The notes below the pieces were generated by a model. It did not search any database, had not been told where the DNA came from, and saw only the letters and a list, made by a program, of their open reading frames with translations. Shown one piece after another: positions 14,182 through 22,370 of a DNA stretch of 33,562 bases (within the stretch, counting starts at the first letter, position 1; each line of letters opens with the position of its first letter). The translations under genes and the position numbers were made by a program. The stretch covers positions 1 through 33,562 of the forward strand of contig CALBSE010000036.1 in assembly GCA_937927725.1 (NCBI GenBank). The letters run 5' to 3'. The DNA comes from an uncultured Actinomycetes bacterium. GTDB taxonomy: Bacteria > Actinomycetota > Acidimicrobiia > Acidimicrobiales > Acidimicrobilacustridaceae.

Positions 14182-16167
14182 GTGACAAATCGCCTCGCGA
14201 ATGAAACCAGCCCGTATCTCCGCCAGCATGCTGACAACCCGGTCGATTGGTGGCCGTGGGGGCCTGAAGCGCTGGCCGAGGCTGAGCGGCGCGATGTGCC
14301 CGTCCTTATTTCCGTCGGCTATTCGGCCTGCCATTGGTGCCATGTCATGGCCCATGAATCCTTCGAAGACGAAGCCACCGGCGAACTCATGAATCGATTG
14401 TTCGTCAACGTCAAGGTCGATCGCGAAGAACGACCAGATGTCGATGCGGTCTATATGGACGCTGTTCAAGCCATGAATGGTCACGGCGGTTGGCCGATGA
14501 CAGTGTTTTGCTTGCCCGACGGCAAACCGTTCTTCGCGGGCACGTACTTTCCCAAGACCTCTCGTGGCGGACATCTTGGTTTCGCCGAACTTTGCGAACG
14601 AATAAACGAGTTGTGGCACACCCGTCGCGATGAACTGATCGAACAAGCCGCCACTGTTACCGAAGCCATCGACGAGGGCGTCCAACTCCCCCACCCAACC
14701 CAAGAACCCGACGGTTCACTTTTCGCTGCTGCAACTTCTGCGCTTGTGGGCCAAATCGACAAGATCGACGGCGGATTCGGAGCCGCACCCAAGTTTCCTC
14801 AAACATTCGCAATCGATGCACTGCTTCGTCAGCACGCACGCACTGGCGACCCCGCCGCACTTGATGCCGCGTTGCTTTCGCTTGACGCGATGGCTTCCGG
14901 TGGCATTTATGACCATCTCGGAGGCGGGTTTGCCCGATACGCCACGGACCGACGTTGGCTCATTCCTCATTTCGAAAAGATGTTGTACGACGAAGCGCTC
15001 CTCGCACGCGTCTATCTGCACGCGTGGCAACTCACGGGCGAACCTCGCTTTCTTCAAACGCTTGAAGAAACAATCAACTACGTCCTTCGCGATCTCCGAC
15101 ATCCTCTTGGCGGATTCTTTTCCGCCGAGGACGCCGATTCCGAAGGTGTCGAAGGGAAGTTCTACGTCTGGTCGATCGACGAGATTCGTACAATTTGTGG
15201 CGAAGACGCCGACGCCGTCATCGAATGGTTTGGTGTCACCGACCAAGGCAACTGGGAACACACCAACATCCTTGAGCGAATCGTTCGTGGAGACCTTGCT
15301 CGTCCCGAGGCCGTCGAACGCGGCCGTATCGCTCTTCTCGCCGAGAGGAACAAGCGAATCCGACCTGGCCTTGATGACAAAGTCCTCACCGAGTGGAATG
15401 CCCTCATGCTTTCCACGATTGCCGAGGCCGCCGCGGCAACAGGTTCAACTGAATGGCTTGAGGCTGCGGTTACCAACGCAAACTTTCTGTGCGACAACCT
15501 CCGGGTGAATGGGCGCTGGATGCGTTCGTGGCAGGGCGAAGCTCGGGTCTTGGCCTTCAGCGCCGACTACGGCGCTCTCGTCGATGCATTCGTTCGTGTC
15601 CATGAAGCAACCGGCGATCCCCGCTGGCTCGATGAAGCCGCGGCAACCGCCGACGCGCTCATCGAATTGTTCGGCGATCCCGACGACATCGGCGTCTACA
15701 CAAACGGCACCGACGGCGATCAACTCGTCGCCCGCCCCAAAGAACTCATGGATAACGCGACTGCGTGTGCGAACAGCCTCGCTGCCGTCGGCCTTCTCCG
15801 CCTTGCTGCGCTCACCGGAAATGAACGTCATCGCGGGTTTGCAACGGCGATCGTCGATCGCCTCGCCGAAGCAGCAGCACGCTTACCGCTTGGGTTCGGC
15901 CATCTCCTTCTCGCCGCTGAACTCCGCGTTCTTGGTGTTGACGAAATCGTCATCTCCGGCGACCGCGCCGACCTCGTTGCCGAAACTCAACGTCGCTGGC
16001 TGCCGCGTAGCGTCCTCACGTGGGGAGCACCTGGGTCCTCGCCGCTCTGGGAAGGCCGCCGCGAAGCTGGCCTCAGCGGACGGGCCTATGTCTGCCGCCA
16101 AATGGTGTGCGCAGCACCGGCAACAACAATCGAGGAACTCAATGAACGACTTACCGCGCTCGGTTAG
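14182..16167 (+). CDS. Thioredoxin-domain protein, DUF255/YyaL (SSP411) family
   Basis: A 661-residue two-part protein. The N-terminal thioredoxin-like domain (about residues 1-165) starts NRLANETSPYLRQHADNPVDW and contains a CHWC redox motif (Cys 50 and Cys 53) in SVGYSACHWCHVM, followed by NGHGGWPMTVFCLPDG. The remainder is the six-hairpin glycosidase-like part of the YyaL/spermatogenesis-associated protein 20 family. The family is widespread, but its substrate is not established. Typical family members have CHWC and this length, so the gene is intact. It begins with GTG at the canonical MTNRLANETSPY start. Its TAG stop directly abuts the TAA of the convergent nitroreductase gene with no bases between. 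Confidence 0.92.
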   Translation: MTNRLANETSPYLRQHADNPVDWWPWGPEALAEAERRDVPVLISVGYSACHWCHVMAHESFEDEATGELMNRLFVNVKVDREERPDVDAVYMDAVQAMNGHGGWPMTVFCLPDGKPFFAGTYFPKTSRGGHLGFAELCERINELWHTRRDELIEQAATVTEAIDEGVQLPHPTQEPDGSLFAAATSALVGQIDKIDGGFGAAPKFPQTFAIDALLRQHARTGDPAALDAALLSLDAMASGGIYDHLGGGFARYATDRRWLIPHFEKMLYDEALLARVYLHAWQLTGEPRFLQTLEETINYVLRDLRHPLGGFFSAEDADSEGVEGKFYVWSIDEIRTICGEDADAVIEWFGVTDQGNWEHTNILERIVRGDLARPEAVERGRIALLAERNKRIRPGLDDKVLTEWNALMLSTIAEAAAATGSTEWLEAAVTNANFLCDNLRVNGRWMRSWQGEARVLAFSADYGALVDAFVRVHEATGDPRWLDEAAATADALIELFGDPDDIGVYTNGTDGDQLVARPKELMDNATACANSLAAVGLLRLAALTGNERHRGFATAIVDRLAEAAARLPLGFGHLLLAAELRVLGVDEIVISGDRADLVAETQRRWLPRSVLTWGAPGSSPLWEGRREAGLSGRAYVCRQMVCAAPATTIEELNERLTALG

Positions 16168-16767
16168 TTACCAACCGCCGCGGTGCACAACCTCATCGAA
16201 GGGTCGACGCGGCCGCTTCGACGACGCGCTCGGACGCTGCTCGTCGGCGGCATAACCAAGAGCGATGGTTCCGACTGGCCGTCGGTCAGCAGGAATCCCA
16301 AGCGCATCCTTCACAGCAGTTTCATGTTCGAACTGACCGAAGAACAAAGCGCCAAGTCCTTGGTCGACTGCCGCCAACATCGCGACCATTGCGGAAAATG
16401 CCGTATCGACATACCAATACGGAACTGACCACGAAGCTTCGCTCTCACCGAGTCCGGTGCGCGCTTTATCTTCCTCGCCGTATCGCTCGACATAGGCCGC
16501 TGGCCATGACACCGGAATGATCAACACCGGCGCATCAAGTAATCGCGGCCAAGGAAATGTTTCTCGATGTTCGGCCGGCAACGACGCATCCCAGTAACGC
16601 TTGGTCTGCTCACCTTCCAGCACGACGAGATCGAGGCCTTGGGTGTTTCCCGCAGCAGGCACCCGGCGCGCAAGATCAAGAACACGATCGAGAACATGGG
16701 AAGGAACCGGACGCGATTCGAATGCACGAACCATCCGCCGGTTTGCAACAACGTCGGCGAATTCCAT
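16168..16767 (-). CDS. Nitroreductase family protein
   Basis: A 199-residue FMN-dependent nitroreductase-fold protein. The N-terminal block MEFADVVANRRMVRAFESRPV carries the basic residues that contact FMN phosphate. AARRVPAAGNTQGLDLVVL, MVAMLAAVDQGLGALFFGQF and PVGTIALGYAADE are the other family blocks. It probably reduces a nitro, quinone or related electrophile with NAD(P)H; F420 or other cofactors cannot be excluded. The ATG at 16767 is 16 bases after the stop of the upstream GNAT-like gene, so the two form an operon. The frame stays open for another 237 codons upstream, but that part is a shadow of the neighbour. Confidence 0.87.
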   Translation of the reverse strand: MEFADVVANRRMVRAFESRPVPSHVLDRVLDLARRVPAAGNTQGLDLVVLEGEQTKRYWDASLPAEHRETFPWPRLLDAPVLIIPVSWPAAYVERYGEEDKARTGLGESEASWSVPYWYVDTAFSAMVAMLAAVDQGLGALFFGQFEHETAVKDALGIPADRRPVGTIALGYAADEQRPSASSKRPRRPFDEVVHRGGW

Positions 16768-16783
16768 TACGCCGACCGGAAGA

Positions 16784-17452
16784 TCACTTGATCTTGGCGA
16801 GATCCTCGGCCATCGCCCAACCAAAGGCAACGAGAGAGTCGCCTCGCTTGGCGCCAACGTTCTTGAACAACGCGATGATCTGCGGATCGATCTTGTCGGC
16901 TTCGAGAGATTCGTAATCGAGTGCCAACGGGAACGAACCATCACCAGTTGCGATGAAGGTCTTGTCGTCGTACGAACTCGTATCGATACCGAAACGCTTC
17001 GCAAGACGACGACCCCATGCACGCTCTTCGCCGGTGACCTTGTGGTCAGGGCGAGGAATGATGTCGTCGAGGGTGCGGAATGCTTCAAAGCCGCTCGCCG
17101 TGGCGAAGCGGGTGCCCATGAGCACGTCTTCATCGGGGAACGCCATGACGGCACGCTTGAACTGGTCAGCGAGGATCGCCCGCAGGACCGAGGACCGCTT
17201 CGACGTGCGCTTAATCGATGCAAGACCAATGAGAACGCTCGGCGTGCCACCGATGCGCTCGAGTGTGCAGAACGAGAAACCCTTGAGGCCGTTGCCTTCC
17301 CGGGCGAGTGACACGAGGACCCATGCCTCGACCTGCTTGGAGAGCTGTCCGACCTCGTACAGGCTCGGCCCATCCGCGCAGATATCTGCCATCTCGGCCA
17401 ACTCAGCATCACTGAGTTGGGTGCAGTCCTTGGTAACGACCTTGATAGCCAT
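16784..17452 (-). CDS. GNAT-like protein, unknown function
   Basis: I do not recognise the exact family. The 222-residue protein has an acetyltransferase-like order: N-terminal helices (LSDAELAEMADIC), a strand pair (EAWVLVSLAREGNGLKGFSFCTLE), a central strand then a basic helix (VLIGLASIKRTSKRSSVLRA), and a later TRFATASGFEAFRTLDD block resembling the end of a GNAT fold. The canonical Q/RxxGxG/A acetyl-CoA loop is not obvious, so catalysis is unproven. The C-terminal 90 residues, ending FGWAMAEDLAKIK, are unusual. It is transcribed with the nitroreductase, and a terminator for dnaE lies just upstream. A purine run (CAGGGG) about ten bases before the ATG may serve as a weak ribosome-binding site. 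Confidence 0.6.
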   Translation of the reverse strand: MAIKVVTKDCTQLSDAELAEMADICADGPSLYEVGQLSKQVEAWVLVSLAREGNGLKGFSFCTLERIGGTPSVLIGLASIKRTSKRSSVLRAILADQFKRAVMAFPDEDVLMGTRFATASGFEAFRTLDDIIPRPDHKVTGEERAWGRRLAKRFGIDTSSYDDKTFIATGDGSFPLALDYESLEADKIDPQIIALFKNVGAKRGDSLVAFGWAMAEDLAKIK

Positions 17453-17468
17453 GGTTCAACAGCCCCTG

Positions 17469-17502
17469 AAACAGACAAAACCGGAGTACTAGTTCACCCC
17501 GG
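17469..17502 (-). terminator. Intrinsic terminator after dnaE
   Basis: On the minus strand CCGGGGT and ACTCCGG form a seven-base-pair stem (one G-U pair) with an eight-base loop, followed directly by TTTTGTCTGTTT. It lies 31 bases beyond the dnaE stop and 29 bases before the next gene, so it should end the dnaE transcript. Confidence 0.65.
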
Positions 17503-17533
17503 CTCGCCCGCTAACGCAATTCGGCCCCCGATG

Positions 17534-20500
17534 TCAGGCAGCGACGGCATCTGGGCCGAGCAATTCCCTGAGTTCCGCGAGAAGACCGGCGGTTGCCGAG
17601 ACCGCGAAATTGTCAGGAAGAAGCAAGACCTGGCGCTCTCCGATGTGGAGAAAGACCTGGGATTCGCCGGGATGTTCTGACAACAGGGCCTTGAGGGCAG
17701 TCAGGAGTTCGTCAGAAAGGGCGGCCGGGCGCAGATTGACATGGACCGGCGGATTGCCATCAACCACGGGCTCGAAACGTTCGAGTTCCATCGCCATGAG
17801 CTTGGGTTGGTCGTCACGGGCATCGACCCGACCTCGGACGATGACGACGGCATCGTCTTCGAGAAGGTGCCCGTAGTTCTGCATGGTTTTAGGAAACACC
17901 ATGACCTCGACAGTGGACTGGAGGTCTTCAAGAGTGAACACCGCCATGAGGTCGCCCTTGCGAGTCCACTTCTTCTGCAGCGAGGTGACGAGACCACCAG
18001 TCGTTCGCATGGTGCCTTCCTCAACACCTTCGAGTTCTGCAATGGTGGTTTCGGTTCGACGACGCAACGACGCTTCGGCACCCATAAGCGGATGATCGGA
18101 CACATATAGGCCGAGCATTTCTTTCTCGAAGGCCAGTCGTTGCCGCTTATCGAAGTCTTCTTCAGGAATGACGATGCGCGTACCCGCCACGAGAGCGCCA
18201 TCGTCGTCATCATCGGCCATTGAGAAAAGGTCGAACTGACCTTCGGCCTCTTTGCGACGACGGGCAACAGTGTCGTCGATGATGCGGTCGAAGTAACCAA
18301 GCAGACCCTTTCGGGAATAGCCCATGGAGTCGAAACCGCCGGCCTTAATGAGCGACTCTAGTGTTCGTTTGTTGAGAACACTGACATCGACCCGATCGCA
18401 GAAGTCGAAGAAATCTTCGAATGGACCGTTTTCGTCGCGCTCAGCGAGGATGAGTCCCACGAGACCTTCGCCAACATTGCGAACTGCAGACATGCCGAAC
18501 GCTATTGCGCGAGTGCCGTCGGGTTTGTCGACCGCGATGAAGTCGCTCACCGAAATGTTGACGTCGGGGACGAGAACTTCGATCCCCATTTGTCGACATT
18601 CGTTGAGATACACCGCGGCTTTATCGAGGTTGGTCTTGACGCTGGTGAGAAGTGCGGCGAGGTACTCGACCGGGTAGTGCGCTTTGAGGTACGCCGTTTG
18701 ATACGCAATGAGTCCGTAGCCGTAGCTGTGGCTCTTATTGAACGCGTAATCGGCAAACGGTTCGATGACATCGAACAACGCGGAACCAATTTCACGCCCG
18801 TACCCCGCTGTATCGCAACCCTCGACAAACTTCTCGCGTTCTTTCTGAATGAGTTCGCGAACTTTTTTGCCGCATGCTTTACGCAGGTTGTCGGCATCGG
18901 CCAGCGAATACCCAGCGAACTTCTGCGCGACTCGCATCACGGACTCTTGGTAGATCATGAGCCCGTAGGTGTCGCCGAGAAGTTCGGCAAGATCGTCATG
19001 CAAGTAATCGATCGGCTTCCGGCCATTTTTGCGATCGGCGTAATCGTTGTGCATGTTGGCGGCCATGGGACCGGGGCGATACAGCGCCACGAGAGCAGCC
19101 ACGTCCTCGAACGATGTGGGAGCGAGCGAGCGCATCAGCGCACGCATTGGCCCGCCTTCTAACTGGAATACACCGATCGAATCACCATCGCGCAATAACT
19201 GCAGGGTGAGATCGTCGTCGAGCGGCACGGTGTCGATATCGACGTCGAGACCTTGTGTGACCTTGAGCATGGCAAGTGTGTCTGTGATGACATCGAGGTT
19301 GCGCAGACCAAGGAAATCCATCTTGAGTAGGCCGAGTTCTTCGACGCCATGCATTTCGTATTGCGTGACGACTGGCGCAAGTTCGGGATCGGAACCTGCT
19401 TCGGGCTTGCGCTGAATGGGCAGGTACTCGGTGAGCGGCTCTTTGGTAATCACCACGGCTGCAGCGTGGATACCGTCCTGGCGACGCAGTCCTTCAAGGC
19501 CTCGAGCAACATCGATGACCTGACGAGCGTCGTTGTCGTTGGCATATACCTCACGAAGGTCGGCAGCCATCTTGAAACCATCGGCGAACTTCGGAGTTTC
19601 TTCGAAACATGCATGCAGCGGCGTATCGCGACCCATCACCAGCGGCGGCATAAGTTTGGCAACCTTGTCGCCCACGGCGTAGGGGTAACCAAGCACACGC
19701 GCGGCATCGCGTACAGCAGCTCGCGCTTTGATCGTGGAGAACGTAACAATCTGTGCAACGTGATCGCGGCCGTACTTCTCTGCCGCGTAGCGAATCATTT
19801 CATCTCGGTAGCGAGAGTCGAAGTCCATATCGATATCGGGCATCGAAACACGACTCGGATTAAGGAACCGCTCAAAGAGCAAGTCGTACTCGATGGGATC
19901 GAGATCGGTGATGCGCAGCGTGTACGCCACTGCACAACCAGCAGCAGAACCTCGGCCAGGACCAACACGAATGTTGTTGTCGCGAGCGTGCTTGATCAGG
20001 TCCCAGACGATCAGGAAATACGACGAGAAGCCCATGTCGGCGATGACCTGAAGCTCGTAGACCAAGCGCTCGACGATGTGGTCCGGAAGCTGCTGGCCCC
20101 AGCGTTCCTTTGCTCCCTCAAACGTGAGGAAACGGAGGTACTCGGCGTCGTTTTCAAAACCTTCAGGCAATGGGAAGTTTGGAAGTTGCGGGTTTCCGAA
20201 CTCGATTTCGACATCGCACCGTTCAGCGATCCAGAGCGTGTTATCGCACGCTTCTGGAACTTCGTCGAACAGCCAACGCATTTCCGCAGCGGTCTTGAGG
20301 TAGTGCTGGTCGCCGTGAAACTTGAATCGATCGGGATCACTCATGAGCGAACCGGTTTGCACGCACAACAACGCGTCGTGCGAAACAGCATCGTGCTGAT
20401 GCACGTAATGGCTGTCGTTTGTTGCGACTAACGGCGCTTTGATGGCGCGTGCAATGTCGAGCAATTGAGGATTGGTGGTTTTTTGTTCGGGGATGCCGTG

Positions 20501-21115
20501 ATCTTGGATCTCGACGAAGAAATTGTCGCGTCCGAAAATGTCCTGAAGACGCGCGGCCTTTTCCAGCGCGCCGCGTTCGTCGCCATTCATGAGCGCCTGA
20601 AGCACCTGCCCGCCCAAACAACCGCTCGTAACGATGAGACCTTCGTGATGCTCTTCGAGAAGTTCCCAGTCAACCTTGGGCTTCATGTAATAACCCTCGA
20701 GAAACGCACGGCTGGAGAGCTGAATGAGGTTTTTGTAACCCGTGGCGTTCTCCGCCAACGCAGTGAGGTGGTAATAGGCCTTTCGGCCACCTTCGGCCTC
20801 TCCACCGGAATCATCCATACGGCCTCGACGAGTGGGGCGCTCGGTACGACTGTCGTAGGCCTGATACAGCTCTGAGCCGATGATCGGTTTCACACCGACG
20901 TCTTTGGCCGCTTTGTAGAAATCGAGGACGCCGTACATGTTGCCGTGATCGGTAATGCCGACGGCCGGCTGCCCATCGGCCGCAGCCGCAGCCACTACCT
21001 CACCGACACGCGCGGCTCCGTCGAGCATCGAGAACTCGGTGTGCAAATGCAGATGGGTAAAGGAATCGGGCACCGCTGAGGGCTCCGTAACGCTGGTGTT
21101 CGAATGGGTCCGCAA
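17534..21115 (-). CDS. dnaE: DNA polymerase III alpha subunit
   Basis: The replicative polymerase, 1193 residues if read from the TTG at 21115. The N-terminal PHP domain begins FTHLHLHTEFSMLDG and continues ITDHGNMYG and IIGSELY. Its metal-binding histidines look intact, so PHP exonuclease (proofreading) activity is likely, as in actinobacterial DnaE1. The palm catalytic aspartates are in MPDIDMDFDSR (about residues 425-434). The tandem helix-hairpin-helix region and an OB fold (TTGGLVTSLQKKWTRKG) follow. The start is uncertain: TTG 21115 has a weak TAATTC hexamer seven bases upstream, while GTG 21073 (VPDSFTHLHLH) would give a more standard N-terminus 14 residues shorter. No splitting, intein or frameshift is seen. 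Confidence 0.96.
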   Translation of the reverse strand: MRTHSNTSVTEPSAVPDSFTHLHLHTEFSMLDGAARVGEVVAAAAADGQPAVGITDHGNMYGVLDFYKAAKDVGVKPIIGSELYQAYDSRTERPTRRGRMDDSGGEAEGGRKAYYHLTALAENATGYKNLIQLSSRAFLEGYYMKPKVDWELLEEHHEGLIVTSGCLGGQVLQALMNGDERGALEKAARLQDIFGRDNFFVEIQDHGIPEQKTTNPQLLDIARAIKAPLVATNDSHYVHQHDAVSHDALLCVQTGSLMSDPDRFKFHGDQHYLKTAAEMRWLFDEVPEACDNTLWIAERCDVEIEFGNPQLPNFPLPEGFENDAEYLRFLTFEGAKERWGQQLPDHIVERLVYELQVIADMGFSSYFLIVWDLIKHARDNNIRVGPGRGSAAGCAVAYTLRITDLDPIEYDLLFERFLNPSRVSMPDIDMDFDSRYRDEMIRYAAEKYGRDHVAQIVTFSTIKARAAVRDAARVLGYPYAVGDKVAKLMPPLVMGRDTPLHACFEETPKFADGFKMAADLREVYANDNDARQVIDVARGLEGLRRQDGIHAAAVVITKEPLTEYLPIQRKPEAGSDPELAPVVTQYEMHGVEELGLLKMDFLGLRNLDVITDTLAMLKVTQGLDVDIDTVPLDDDLTLQLLRDGDSIGVFQLEGGPMRALMRSLAPTSFEDVAALVALYRPGPMAANMHNDYADRKNGRKPIDYLHDDLAELLGDTYGLMIYQESVMRVAQKFAGYSLADADNLRKACGKKVRELIQKEREKFVEGCDTAGYGREIGSALFDVIEPFADYAFNKSHSYGYGLIAYQTAYLKAHYPVEYLAALLTSVKTNLDKAAVYLNECRQMGIEVLVPDVNISVSDFIAVDKPDGTRAIAFGMSAVRNVGEGLVGLILAERDENGPFEDFFDFCDRVDVSVLNKRTLESLIKAGGFDSMGYSRKGLLGYFDRIIDDTVARRRKEAEGQFDLFSMADDDDDGALVAGTRIVIPEEDFDKRQRLAFEKEMLGLYVSDHPLMGAEASLRRRTETTIAELEGVEEGTMRTTGGLVTSLQKKWTRKGDLMAVFTLEDLQSTVEVMVFPKTMQNYGHLLEDDAVVIVRGRVDARDDQPKLMAMELERFEPVVDGNPPVHVNLRPAALSDELLTALKALLSEHPGESQVFLHIGERQVLLLPDNFAVSATAGLLAELRELLGPDAVAA

Positions 21116-21177
21116 CTCGGCGAATTACACCGATGTGATGCCCGGCGATCGTAGCGTCACTCCCCCGATCCTGCTCC

Positions 21178-21187
21178 GGGGATCCCC
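21178..21187. repeat. GGGGATCCCC palindrome between dnaE and the HdeD-like gene
   Basis: A perfect ten-base palindrome in the 139 bp divergent region, about 34-43 bases upstream of the predicted HdeD-like transcription start. It could be an operator but may be chance. Confidence 0.25.
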
Positions 21188-21208
21188 AGCACCGTCAAAG
21201 GGCAGTCC

Positions 21209-21249
21209 TAGCCTTTCATGAACCTTTCACCCACTACTCCAACCGGAGG
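21209..21249 (+). promoter_or_regulatory. HdeD-like gene promoter (-10) and Shine-Dalgarno
   Basis: The -10 TAGCCT (21209-21214) would start transcription near 21221, leaving a leader of about 34 bases. A strong GGAGG (21245-21249) lies five bases before the ATG at 21255. This is the clearest leadered start in the window and contrasts with the leaderless genes. Confidence 0.6.
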
Positions 21250-21254
21250 TCGCA

Positions 21255-21830
21255 ATGACTGCAGCCGAAGACCGTTCCACCATGGACCTCCTACGAGGCT
21301 CCCGAATCACTGCCTACGGCATCGGCTTCATCAGCCTTGTCGCTGGCGTCATCTTGCTGGCCTGGCCCAACCGAACCGTCCACGTCGTCGCCATCATCCT
21401 CGGCATCATTTTTGCCGTCTCTGGATTCGGCCAAGCCGCCGAGGCCGTGACCACCTATCGCCGGGGCAACTACTGGGGACTCCTCCTGATTCGTGGTCTG
21501 ATCAACTTCGGTATCGGCCTTGCGCTCATTTTCTGGTCAAGCGCAACGATTACCGCAGTCATCTGGCTCGTTGGCCTCGACTTCGTCATCACCGGCCTGA
21601 TCGCGCTCGTGGTGTCGTTCATGCTTGGCAAGGACATGGGACGCGGCAAGCTCCTCTTCGAAGCCATCATCACCATCGCCGTGGGCGTGATCATCATGGT
21701 GTGGCCGACGGCAACCAAGAACGTTCTTGGCATCGTTCTTGGCGTCGCACTCGTCCTGCTTGGCCTGCTGTTCCTGTTCTCTGGCTACCAGCTGAGCAAA
21801 GTCAAGGCCACGCTCGTCTCAGGCCGCTGA
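21255..21830 (+). CDS. HdeD/DUF308 family membrane protein
   Basis: A 191-residue integral membrane protein with about six hydrophobic segments in three pairs, the pattern of HdeD/DUF308. Examples are ITAYGIGFISLVAGVILLAW, VVAIILGIIFAVSGFGQAA, LLLIRGLINFGIGLALIFW, VIWLVGLDFVITGLIALVV, LFEAIITIAVGVIIMVWP and VLGIVLGVALVLLGLLFLF. Segment ends with Trp-Pro (AWPNRT and VWPTAT) repeat, as is typical. Family members are linked to acid or envelope stress, but the molecular function is unknown. The ATG is fixed by a strong Shine-Dalgarno sequence five bases upstream. It converges on bpa with a 15 bp gap. Confidence 0.85.
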   Translation: MTAAEDRSTMDLLRGSRITAYGIGFISLVAGVILLAWPNRTVHVVAIILGIIFAVSGFGQAAEAVTTYRRGNYWGLLLIRGLINFGIGLALIFWSSATITAVIWLVGLDFVITGLIALVVSFMLGKDMGRGKLLFEAIITIAVGVIIMVWPTATKNVLGIVLGVALVLLGLLFLFSGYQLSKVKATLVSGR

Positions 21831-21845
21831 GCCAGAGCTGACGGC

Positions 21846-22349
21846 TTAGAGGTACGTACCGGGGCGGTCCTCGGGTTCGGGCATTCCCGGACCTGGGCGA
21901 CCGGCCCCGGGGGGCAATTCACCCCGCATGTTTTCGAGTTGCTGACGGGCCGCCATTTGCTGGGCAAACAGCGTGGCCTGAATGCCGTGAAAGAGACCTT
22001 CGAGCCAGCCAACGAGTTGCGCTTGGGCCACTCGCAATTCAATATCAGTGGGCGTTCCGTCCTCGGCGAACGGAAACGCAAGTCGCTTGAGTTCATCGCG
22101 AAGATCTGGCGACAACGCCGAACCGAGCTCCTCGATTGAGGTGTCGTAAATCGCGCGCAGGCGGACTCGAGACGGTTCATCGAGTTCGGTCTGACGGACT
22201 TCATCGAGCAACTGCTTGATCATTGAGCCAACGCGCATCACCTTCGCTGGCTCAGACACCATCTCTCGCTGCTCTTCCTCGGCTGCAGTTTCATCAATGG
22301 GAAGAATGAGTTCGCCGCGTTCGGCCCCGCCGGTCATGGAATCAGTCAT
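21846..22349 (-). CDS. bpa: Bacterial proteasome activator (Bpa/PafE)
   Basis: A 167-residue protein of the Bpa/PafE family (DUF2587), which forms a ring that opens the 20S proteasome without ATP and feeds it unfolded proteins. The core block KVMRVGSMIKQLLDEVRQTELDEPSRVRLRAIYDTS, split here for description, is helical and family-typical; so is GWLEGLFHGIQATLFAQQMAARQQL. The C-terminus ends GTYL, matching the GQYL proteasome-docking tail of the mycobacterial protein with Gln replaced by Thr. This implies that the genome also encodes 20S proteasome subunits elsewhere. The N-terminal 35 residues are acidic and probably flexible. It starts 21 bases after the phosphodiesterase stop, in the same transcription unit. 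Confidence 0.9.
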   Translation of the reverse strand: MTDSMTGGAERGELILPIDETAAEEEQREMVSEPAKVMRVGSMIKQLLDEVRQTELDEPSRVRLRAIYDTSIEELGSALSPDLRDELKRLAFPFAEDGTPTDIELRVAQAQLVGWLEGLFHGIQATLFAQQMAARQQLENMRGELPPGAGRPGPGMPEPEDRPGTYL

Positions 22350-22370
22350 AACACCAGTCTCGCCGAGGAC

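Noticed and set aside
16768..17478. Upstream extension of the nitroreductase frame to a 436-codon ORF
   Set aside because: The extension is Ser/Arg-rich, unlike real protein, and is a shadow of the GNAT-like gene in another frame on the same strand.
19349..20431. 360-codon plus-strand ORF
   Set aside because: Fully antisense to the well-supported dnaE gene, with no family resemblance.
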